The translations under genes were made by a program, and so were the position numbers. Shown here piece by piece: positions 9,160-20,683 of a stretch of DNA of 64,000 bases (the stretch's first letter is position 1; the number at the start of each line of letters is the position of its first letter). Origin of the DNA: Pyrrhosoma nymphula (taxonomy: Eukaryota > Arthropoda > Insecta > Odonata > Coenagrionidae); contig OY754327.1 of the NCBI GenBank assembly GCA_963573305.1, positions 143,694,855 to 143,758,854 on the forward strand. Direction: 5' to 3'. The notes under the pieces were generated by a model. The model searched no databases. It saw only the letters and a list, made by a program, of their open reading frames with translations, and was not told where the DNA came from.

Positions 9160-12100
9160 CTGTTGGTTGAAAAGTAAAAAAACATAATATTCAGAATATA
9201 GCATTTCAAATCCCATGAAAAACTACAATCCATGCATCTTTGGAGCACATTCAACTCAAAACATGTTAGCCACAAGATTCAATGTTTCGAACTTGAGAGT
9301 CCGTGGAAGCCTTAAGAATTTTATTAGTTTTCGATCAAAACAATTAAATCTTTCACCATCGCCTCATTTTTCAGAGCTACAGGTGACTTTAAATGGCCAA
9401 GATGTTTTAGAGATAAATAATAATCTGTGCAAATATATTAATGGAGCATGTCAATATGTGTACAATCGTTTTATTCCCGGAAGGAGTGAATGCATTGCCT
9501 CTCAAGCTCTCATAAGTTTTCTCATCTTCTAGGAATTCATTAAAACATTTGGAACTGAGGACTGAGATTTCTAAGCTCTTAACATTAGCAATGGTGGTTT
9601 ATTCTTCCATCGGAGTATATTCTTTCAGCGGAATGCCCATTTGGTTCACCAAGCTTCAGTGCATAGTCTAAACAGGAAGTACTTGATGTTTTGAAAGAAA
9701 AAAGTACACAAGGTTTAGATACATGTAGTTTCTGAAGATTCAAATGAATACACTCATGATTCCAGTTCCCTATTGCAGTATTAAAATATTCTTAATTTAC
9801 AGTGAATATTTAAGATAGGTCACACTTTAGAAGAGTTTGACATTACTAATTACGGTTTTACATGTGATTTAAATAGAAGCAACAAGTTCCTGTCCTACAT
9901 GCAGATACTGGGACATTTAGAGTTATTTTAGATTATAACTTAATCTCTTTAATGGTGTCACCCGCAAGCACACATTAGTGTGATATTCCACAGAGGAATA
10001 CCACACTAGTTCCATAAAGGAATATCCCAGTCAAGGCGAATGATTTTTCCTCTGTGGAATATCGCACTAATGTGCACTTGCGGGTGACTCCTTATAAGTT
10101 TATACCATGGCTAGTCCCGGTATCCTTAAAATTTGTCACTTTTATGGTGTTTTCGAACACTGCCATCATGAGAAAGGAGAGTGAACTGCTTTTTTTCGGC
10201 CTGAAATGATTTTATTTCTGTCAACTGGGGAGTGGAAGTATTACTTTATAGTGATTTATGGCAGCAATGGGCAAAGCATGGCGAAGGATGAAGTTAGGAT
10301 GTGAGTCAAAACTTAAATGTCTAGGAAAAGAAGCTGAGAAACTGCTTAGGGCAACAATATGTTTTTAAAAATAGCAACAGAATATGTAAAGACTGCCAAA
10401 ATATTGGACTACAAAATTGGGTTTAGTAGGATCTTCCACAAATTACTGTACATACTTGAGTATAAGTCAAGAAATTTCTTCCATTTTCTGGCCAATGAAA
10501 ACCTAACTTCGACATATATGTACTCTAGTCACTAAATTAGGTGAGTTTCTCATGGTCTAGATTTCTGCATATTGGCTGAATATAACCATGTGTATCTTAA
10601 ATACTGATAAGTAGGGACCATGAAATGTGGTAAATAAATTCAAGGGAAAGCGGTATAATTATTAGTCACAGAGGGTTTAAAATCTCAAATGTCAGGTTAT
10701 AGCAGAACAAATAAAATGTTTCTGTTTGAGGCTTTCGCAGCGCTGTTGTGCTGGTTTCTCCATGTTTTTCAGGCAAAGCTGCGTCGGTGTATCTTTACGA
10801 TGACGTTTCGTAGCCAATGCAGGCCACATCTTCAGATCAAGTCCGAATGCCAAACGGTGAAAGTTGGCCTGTATATATACCGTCCTCAAGGGGGCCTTCC
10901 GTTAGCGCAGCCAATCAGCGTTGAGCACCCTTCTTTTGGCGCGTTCCTTCTCAGGAGTCTCTTCCAGGTGTTGTGGAGTCTATGCCCGTCATCCCGATTG
11001 AAATTAGCCTCTACCTTCTCTATTTCAATAGCCTCCCTGATGAGTCGAAGAAAATAAAACTTTTCTTTGGCTAAGACTCGTGCGTCATTGATGTTAAGAT
11101 GATGTCCCGGGTTCGAGAAGGCATGCTCTGCAACTGCTGACTGCACGCAGTGCTTGTTTTTGAGAGCCCTGCGGTGCTCGCTCAAACGAACGGAGATCGC
11201 CCTCTTCGTTTGGCCCACATACTTCTGGCCGCAGCTGCAGGGAATCTCATATACTCCTTCGTATTGCAGGTCAGGGATTTTGTCCTTAAATTTTGGTAGA
11301 AGGTCACCTATTTTCTGCACTGCGCGATATCTTGGTGTGATGTCGTGTTTCTTTAGAATCCTCCCAATCCTTTCCGTCGTTCCCGCGATGAAGGGTAAGG
11401 TGGCAAAGCCCCTTGGCTTTGGAGTCTCCTTGGTTTCCTTTTTCTCTTGCATTTCCCTCTTTATGGTCCTGAAAAGGGCCTTGGAGTAGCCATTCTTCAT
11501 GAGGGCCGATGCAACATGTTCCTCTTCCTTACGCCTTGATTTTTCATCCGATATGACTCCGGCTCGATGAAGGAGAGTTTTAACCCGGGATCTTTTAATT
11601 TGAGGGTGGTGATGGGATGATGAGTGCAAATATCTGTCTGTGTGAGTATCCTTTCGATAGACAGAGTGACCTAGAGATCCGTCCTCGTTTCTTGATACTT
11701 CTACATCCAGGAAGGGTAGGCGTCCATCTTGCTCCATCTCCATCGTAAGTTTGATTGCTGGGTGCTGAGAGTTTAGGTGCAGGAGAAAGTCTTGAAGGGC
11801 ATCCCTGCCGTGAGGCCAGATGACAAAAGTATCATCCACGTATCTCAGCCATAGTCGTGGTTTCTTAGCATAGGACTCAATTGCTCTCCTTTCAAAGTCC
11901 TCCATGAAGATATTGGCCACGACAGGTGACAGAGGAGATCCCATGGCAGTGCCGTCAACTTGTTGGTAGTAGCAGTCGTTCCATCGAAAGTATGAATTCT
12001 TTAGGCAGAATTCAATTAACTTAATGAAGTCCTCTGGTAGTCCTTCTTCGGAGAATGTCCTTATAATTTTCATGGAGTCATCCACCGCACCGCAGGGCTC

Positions 12101-15100
12101 TCAAAAACAAGCACTGCGTGCAGTCAGCAGTTGCAGAGCATGCCTTCTCGAACCCGGGACATCAACTTAACATCAATGACGCACGAGTCTTAGCCAAGGA
12201 AAAGTTTTATTTTCCTCGACTCATCAGGGAGGCTATTGAAATAGAGAAGGTAGAGGCTAATTTCAATTGGGATGACGGGCATAGACTCCACAACACCTGG
12301 AAGAGACTCCTGAGAAGGAACGCGCCAAAAGAAGGGTGCTCAACGCTGATTGGCTGCGCTAACGGAAGGCCCCCTTGAGGACGGTATATATACAGGCCAA
12401 CTTTCACCGTTTGGCATTCAGACTTGATCTGAAGATGTGGCCTGCATTGGCTACGAAACGTCATCGTAAAGATACACCGACGCAGCTTTGCCCGAAAAAC
12501 ATGGAGAAACCAAATAAAATGTTGTTTCTTCTACAAACAAATATGTAACAATATATAAATGACACAATTTGAAAGATCTGACCAATTACAATTACAAGTT
12601 ATCCAAAGTAGGAATTAAGCTTTATTTCTTAAGTTTCTGGAGACCCTGGTTTCCAAGTCAGTTTATGTATTTCCATAAGAGGAAATAGCACATTCACTGT
12701 CAACATTTGAGCATGGAACCCTCAATGCCTTCACACAAGATGTCACAAATTCACTGCGGTCTCCCTTTATGCTCAACAATACATCAAACACATTCACAGT
12801 TTCACCTTACTGCACCTTTTCACCTTTGATTTATAATTTGTTGCAAGTAAAGAGTTATTGCCTTGAAGTAGCACTGTGCTTTCAAGATTCTTCAAAATAT
12901 GAATTGATGCCACTGTTTGGTATGCACCACAGACATTTTGGAGTTTTTAACTATGCTCTTCTCATCGAATAGTTTGCCTATGGTCGAAGTGATCACTTCG
13001 GCAGTATCCCGTATCAAGAGCCTGGTGAAATTACTTTCACACTAACACCTCAGATTTGCCAATTGTCGTTTCATCTCTCACTACTCACTTTAAAGTAATT
13101 AATAGATTTGTAAATCGACAGATTGCAATCAAACAAGACAAACTCAAATGCCAATGGTCTCAAATGTGCATCATCTGGCCCATCATGATGGCACTTTCAC
13201 TTAATTATAAAATTGATTTTCATTCAATTGGTTGCGATTTCAACATAGGCAAAGGAAAGGGCATATATTTGTTCAATTTGGCTGATTATCAGAGATATCG
13301 CCACAGACACTGACATAGTAATACATATGTATTATTATATGGCATATAGGAAGGCCTAATTGTTAGATGGCATTGGTATTATGGTGCACACAAGATCAGT
13401 AGCTTGTGACGACATTAGCAATTCTTGGGAGCATGATGTAATCACATTATTAATAATAATTGTAATTATTACTTCCTATAAGGTTGCAAACATTTTGAAC
13501 CCAGGAAGCTCGTCAATGAATAAAGTGACTCTTATTACGCAGGTTTATGCAAGTAAATAAAGCCTAAAAATGTTCATTGTTTTTGCAAAATACTGTACAA
13601 ATGGTGAAAAAATGTGAAATTTCATGCAAAATATGGTGCCAAAAGCCAGAATGTGTAAAAATTTTGGAAATACTTATATTTATAATCTTATTTTATAAAT
13701 TTCAGTGAATTTCGCAAACGTTAAAATGACAATTACGTATTACTTAGAAATACCTACTTTATGCATCAAAATGGCTACTTTTTTTCTTCTTTAATACAAT
13801 TTGTGAGAAAATCATTCACCAAATTCCTGAGTCTCTACTAATAAGCCACAGGAAATATTCACCAAAAATGCATTAGATTTTCGTCATTAGTTTCGTATTA
13901 GGAGATACCACTGACAAATACATTTGGTACCTTTGCTTTGCGACATTTCAATGCATTCCACAGGGCAAAAATTAATGTGCAAATATTGTATAACCAACCA
14001 GGAACACAAGTCTTTCCGATTAGCTATGGGTGATGCTGGGGCCATAAATCGCCGAAAATATACTGATTGATATGATGCACATTTTTTACATGCCATCAGT
14101 GAAAATAACTTCAAGAAAAATTACATCATATATTCTAAATACTGAACTCAATAATGAGATGACACAAAAGCATGTTGAGTTCTTATCACAAAATTGTGAA
14201 TCACCCAGCTTCTATGCTTCCCGATACACCACACACTCAGACGGTCTATTGAGACAGTTAAGACTCCACACTAGCTACATGGATCCATTATATATCTCCA
14301 TTTCTAAGTCCTGATTATTTGTAAATATCCCTCAATTCCAGCAAACATTCACATTCCCAAAACAATCTGTGTTGACGGTGGATCTTAGTTGAAGTCAAAC
14401 TGACAACTCATCGGAGTCCGTGTTGCAATAAAATTCTGAAGAATTACTAATATCTCCTCCTTATCACTAAGCTTTGCTTTATTTAACCTATTTGGAAAAT
14501 GTTAGGATATCTAATCATACAAACAAGAACTCTCCATAGGTAATACTTCATTTCACGGCAGCATTTTACACCACAAGTGCGCATCACATCTTTCATCACC
14601 GACCTATAGTTTTTCCTCCGGCTCTATACCAACTGTTGTGATTTCAATGCTACAGGTGCAATAATGGCGGATGGTGCAGAAGACAATGATGCTCTCAACC
14701 AAGATGACGACAATGATGTAATGGCTTCACCACGAATGTTGATAATCGCATCAAAAGATGCTTTAGACACCTCCACACCAGATTTTGTAATAATTAGTTA
14801 AAGATTGCTTCAATATTCATCCATGCGCCTTTAATGGTTCTTTTTCAAAGTTCACTTTTTCATTTGTGAAACAAAAACATGGAGCAATATTTTTTGCCTC
14901 AACTTATACTCGAGTCACAGATTTTAGTAAAATATTTTTAGCCAAATAAGATTTCCACTAATACTCGAATCGACTTATGCTCGAAAATACATATATGGTA
15001 ATTGAATTAAATGGATACTATCCTCAACAGTTTATTCGAAGTGGATATCATTTTAAATACATTTGTTGCTGCCTAATGTGATTGAGCACGGCACAGCATG

Positions 15101-18100
15101 AGGAGTGAAAGAGGGGTGTAGAAGGTAGGTGGCATCCATTGGGGACAGCTTGAACCACATGGAATTTTATATCATGAATGCAAAGTGGTACATCAAACAC
15201 AGAGGAATTTTGGCCCTTGCAATAATATTTTACATTTACATTGTGCCTTCAGGGCCCAAAAATTTTCAGACTTAGTGTCCCCACAGGACACAGGTTCCTG
15301 ATGATGTACGATGACTGGACTCCTTATTCATCATTTTAAATTCATGCATTTGAATAATTTTTTTCCATCTCACTGCTGATCACATCTACAACCACCCTGC
15401 GAGCCATTACTGGGGCAAGTGGCAGAGGGTGTTAGGATACCAGCCATGAAAAAATGATGTCATAGAGAAAAGAAATTTGAAGACGGTAAGGATGAAAGTG
15501 AAATGTAAGCAAACAGAGCGCCAAAATGACTCACAGGTAACGCAGGCAGGTGAAAGTTTCCCGTTCAATTTACACAAGGATTGATTTAAAAAAAGATGAT
15601 GCCTCCAGGCCAACATGATTAAAACTCACTAATACTCTATTGTATTTCAACCTTGACAGAAATAGTAGAAAATATTAAATAAAAATACTACTTGAAACTG
15701 ACCTTCACAGATTTGTTTCTCTCCCATTTCAATTTGCTGATGAGTTTTAACCACATCAAAAGGAACAGTTAAAATAGCTGATATCTGGAAGAGTATAAAT
15801 ATTCAATTAGCAATGATTAAGAGTAAAACTGAAAAAACCTCACGTTTGTCATTCTTCTACTTACAGATCCAGAAACAGAACCAGCGAAGAAACTAAAACC
15901 AAAAGAGGGATTCTTCTGTGAAAAAGTATTTTTGAGTGCTTCATAGTTCAGCCAATAAATTGCTGGTGTAAGAAATGTCAAAATATCAATCAACTTGTAA
16001 AAACATAAGAAACACAAAACTTGGAAGACCGAGTTTCCAAGAAAAATCTCTTTTATTTTTATTTTCCATAATTTTACCTTCTGCCTCATTGAAATAACAG
16101 TTACCCCTTTGCTTTGAGCTATGATTAAGAGATAATGAAATATCTGAAATACACTTTAATGAAAAGAAATCCCTTTAACTTTCAACAGCTTGTTTATTTT
16201 TTCAATCATTAATATAAAAACTTAAATGAACATACCACCTCAAAAAATACATCTTCCTGTATTAGCATCAACATTATCAGCACAATAGTAAAAGCCTCAC
16301 TTAAGGAATATGCTGCAATTCTATTGCAAGACATCTTGATTAAAGATTGGATGATCAAAGATTGGATTATGGCCACCCTAAAAATACTAATTTAAAAGGC
16401 ATAATTAAAATCTGTTTTCCATGCTGCCCAAAATACTCACCAGAAAATGGAACATCTCTCATCAGAGTAGGGCCTAATCCTTTCCATAATCCAAAAATTC
16501 CTTCATACTGGATAAGACTTTTTACAGCTTGGCCAGTTTCTGTTTAATTAATATATGAAACAACTGATAAAATTAAGAGATGAGATAGATTTTAAGTCAA
16601 TAATTCAGATAGAAAAAAATGAAATAAGTGGCAAATGTCAAGAATACACTAAGAAAAGCACTTTCCAATCACCCCATTGGTAATCCTAATTGAGCAAACA
16701 ATCAAGTACATATTATATACACTTGTAATAAAAACAAAATAAACATATGATGCAATTCCAGGAATTCTTCATTCCGATTCCATATGTACATAAACATCCA
16801 ATGAAATTAATAGAGCAGGACTAATGAAAATTATATTCAAAACATCAAATTTTGATATGTTGCTTATGAAAAGATCAGATAGTCAAGTATGTAATGTTGA
16901 AAATCAGCAATTAAATCAGTAAAAATATGAATAGTAAAATTAAGTATGGGATAATTTTGGGGTGCAACATGTTAACTTTCTATTTTAGAGCATGTATTGA
17001 CACATTCACTGCTACGCTGAAATCATGAATAGACCTCAGAAACTGTTGGAAGTGAGAGCTAAATCTCGAAAGGGACTGAGCCCGCCCATCGGCATGCGCC
17101 GCTCCTGGTACAGACGCTCAGCCCATTGATGGGCGGGCATAGCACTGAATGGGTTAAAACAAACGCACTCTTTTCAACCAAATCTTATATGTATGGCAGA
17201 GGGCTAAGTACACCAAGAGCTAGTCCCAGGAGGACAATAGAATCGAACAACAGGATAAAGGGTCTACTTCCTAGCCCTGTGCTGCCTGCAGGAGACCAGA
17301 TGATTTGTCAAGAGGAAAACGGAACAGCTTGGTTGTAGATGGAGGAAGAATGGTATCAAAGGCGAAGTGACAAAAAACATTGGGATATTTGTAAGAAAAT
17401 GCATGTAACATGCATTATTTATTGACCGGAATAACGTATACTGAAATGCTTACCACTAATGTAAAATGCATCTAGTTTTGGGCAAAATTATTTTTGAATG
17501 AGCAGCAATAGAATATAGTTGTCCGATTGGACCCAAGAAACCCATTCAGCCAGTACCTACTATGTAGTTTGTTACGTCAATGTTTTGCTGTATGACCTTG
17601 TGAATAATACCACGAAGTCACAAAAATTCATACCAGAGTCACTTTAAAATTAATATGGAAATGCAAATTAAATATGCATTGAGAACATGCCCAGCCTTCA
17701 ATATAACTCACTCAGTGATTCAACCCGAAGGTTGGTTTGGATGGTTTAGGGTAGAGCTCACCCTGGACTAAGCCACAGGCGTGTGATTTTCACATATTCT
17801 AATAAAACTTCAATAACTAATTATGTAAATTAAAAATGAAAAAAATCCACATATGTGGCTGGGAAAATTAATTTCACAGCCCCTAAATATATTTTTATTC
17901 GATATTTCACAGAGGAAAAATCGTTTGCGTTAACCAGGATTTGAACCCGGATCCCTCGATTTTGCACCGAGTGCTTTATGCAAAGCACTCGGCACGATAT
18001 CGAGGGAACCGGGTTCAAATCCCGGTTAAGGTAAATGATTTTTCCTCTGTGGAATATCGCACTTGCAGCTGACTTCGTAAAGGTAACTACCGTGGCTAGT

Positions 18101-20643
18101 CCCGGTATCTTTAAAAAAATATTTTAATTCATTTGAATACTTACCACGATAAGTGAGCCTCTTTGATTGCATCTTAGTTCTCACCAATTCTAATGGACTC
18201 ACTAAAGTAACAGCCCAGGTACGAGAAGAAGCCCCAGACAACAGAGGAATCCAAGTAGGTTGCACTTGATTAGAAGGATCACTCTTTATCCTTAGGTTGT
18301 AATAGTCTTTCAATCTCACTCTAATCTGCTCATACGTCACAAAATATATCACAGTAGTGGGCATGGCAAGAACTAAAGTAGGACTAAGGCCACTCCATAA
18401 CGATGCAATTCCTTCGTTTCTGGCAATTTTGGCAAAGGCATCCTAGATGATGAATGTAATAAAATTATTATTAAATGATGAAAGACCTTATGCTTACTCA
18501 GCCAATTATGTATGTAAAATGCTGATATCTATTATAAAAGGACTAAAAGTTGTCTCACTAAAATACCTCATCCAGAAACAATAAGTGAAAAAGTATAATA
18601 CTGTAAAAATAAAACATTTGACTGTCTTAAATGTTGTTAGGGCGAAGGTTTCCGTGGTGATGGTGGTTTGATCTCTGCATTTTCCGGATTATCTTCCGCG
18701 TCAGTTGGCTTGTTGACAACAGTTTTGCTGGCTATCCTGCCAGCAAAACTGTTGTCAACAAGTCAACTGACGCAGAAGATAACCCGGAAAATGCAGAGGT
18801 CTTAAATGTTAATTGATGGCTGATCACCAAAATTGATATGTATATGTATTAAAATTGCATGTTGAAAAGATACCATCATTCTCCAGAACCATCTCATGCA
18901 TGCTATTCATGATAGTTTTTAGCAACAGCTGAATCAAAAATAGCTTAGGTTGCCAACAGCCCTCATTTTCCCATAAATGTCCTCATCCTGCAGCAAGGAC
19001 TGTTCAGGGGGAATAAATATATTTTTTCTTTATTTTGAGGGTAGGGCCAGCCACAATGGAAAGATCAGTTCCTATTCGATCACTGAAGTAAAGCACCATT
19101 AAAGTTTTCTCAAATTAGAATTGGTGATCGTCCTAATGTACAGCATGCTGTTGTCCCTATCTGCAAGTGGCAGATAGTAAGTGCAAAATGACCTCTGCTG
19201 TCAAAGCACTTTAAACTAACAATAAGTATTAATACTTATATAATGTCTGAAAGTTTGGCCCTTAAAACTTTAAATCTATTTATTCTTATCATTCATTTAA
19301 TTGAAAAGCCACAGAAAGGAAATCAGCCGCCATAGCCAGGGTGATATTGGATGCCATCCTGGCAACCCGAAGGCCATTTCCCACTTTGAGCATGGCTTTA
19401 GCAGGTGCCCTTTAATCATATAAGACCGGGCACTTAAAAATTGTAATCTATTAAGCCGCACTGCATAGAAACCCAAACACTAAAAAGTAAAATACCACAA
19501 GGAAATACAAAGGCAATTCATGGTGATATAACACTAGGAGGACTGTTGTTTCACACTAACTAGAAGAACAGCTCATTTGACCACCAGCATTTTCTTATCA
19601 TTTGTGCATCATTTGACATGGGTTTTGAACAGACTTTGACAGCTTATAGGTGGTATCCCATCAATTCAAAGACCTCCATCCTAACACAAGCTCAACATTC
19701 ATTCTCCAGGGGGGATTCGAACCAGGGCCCATTTGAACCAAAAGGACGGCACGTTGCCACTATTACCATTTCAGTCAGTCATCATTTCAAGGGTTCTTAC
19801 TCCTTTATGAGATCTACTTGAAGGTAAATATTTGATAAATGTTGATACATTTGTGAAGTTTTCTTTTTTTGAACCTTTACTAGAGTAAAACCCTATGCTA
19901 TCCGTCAGCTATTACTACTTTCACAGTTCAACGAGGGTTTCATGTGAAACATCATTCCCATAAATTCTTCCACTTTGCTTGGAATGCATTTCTTTCTTCT
20001 CAACTTGCTACATATGTATTTGTTTTTTCTAAGAACAACACCCCACTTCATAAGCCTTTTATTATTGACAAATCCGATTGAAAAAATGTGAATGAAACAA
20101 AAACAAAGAAGGGGTACATCATCTTAAATGAACAGATGAATGTTTTCTGCACCTGCCGCTCATTGCCTCTCTTACAATTTTACTTCTTTCAGTTTCATTT
20201 TGTGTATCTTAAATTTATGACCATACTTAGTCCATTGTGCTCCCTATTGAAAATGCCCTATAGGAATTTTTTTTCCCACAGTAATTTGACAATGGGAACT
20301 CAAACACTTTCCTATAGGAAAATAATTTTCCTATAGGAAATAATTTCCTATAGGAAACAATTTTCCAACAGGAAATTTCCTATAGGAAATAATTTTCCCA
20401 TAGGAAAATAGTCTCATATACATAACATGAAAAAAAACTCCACCTCTAGGATGAGATCCAGGGACCTTCTGTTCGTGGGTCGCCGACTCTGACCACTGAG
20501 CCAACTGACTATGTTGACGATATGGCGATCTCATAAGTATAAATTTGGCATGCTAAGCGTGACGCAGAAAAAAAGTGCGGTACAGTACTTGACGGGAATT
20601 ACTGGACGCTACAGTACAAATACCGTGCATTTGCCCAAATAAT

Positions 20644-20683
<40 letters not shown>

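Larger units (their letters stand above)
10708..12523 (-). mobile_element. Penelope-like retroelement with inverted partial copy and 13-bp target duplication
   Basis: CAAATAAAATGTT occurs at 10708-10720 and again at 12511-12523 as a target-site duplication. Between them lies a 5'-truncated minus-strand element (RT plus GIY-YIG endonuclease, 10886-12085) joined head-to-head at about 12090 to a plus-strand copy of its own 3' portion (to 12510). Inverted or tandem partial copies at the ends are characteristic of Penelope-like elements. The duplicated arms differ by only a few bases, so the insertion is young. Confidence 0.88.
10448..14993. mobile_element. pogo-like non-autonomous element, copy 2 (interrupted)
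   Basis: The left end (10449: TACATACTTGAGTATAAGTC) and right end (reverse complement near 14990: TTTTCGAGCATAAGTCGA) match those of copy 1 at 762-2195. The left 180 bp and the part from about 13845 on align with copy 1; the roughly 3.2 kb between them, including the Penelope-like element, is inserted. Many CpG positions of copy 1 read TG or CA here (for example AACGCTGACAATCGCGTCG versus AATGTTGATAATCGCATCA). Confidence 0.6.

Noticed and set aside
10692..11057. Open frames on both strands over the Penelope-like 3' end
   Set aside because: Shadows of the RT/GIY-YIG frame and its inverted copy.
18001..18030. tRNA gene (B-box GGGTTCAAATCCC)
   Set aside because: No acceptor stem, anticodon arm or adequate A box can be assembled; the sequence belongs to a fold-back SINE.
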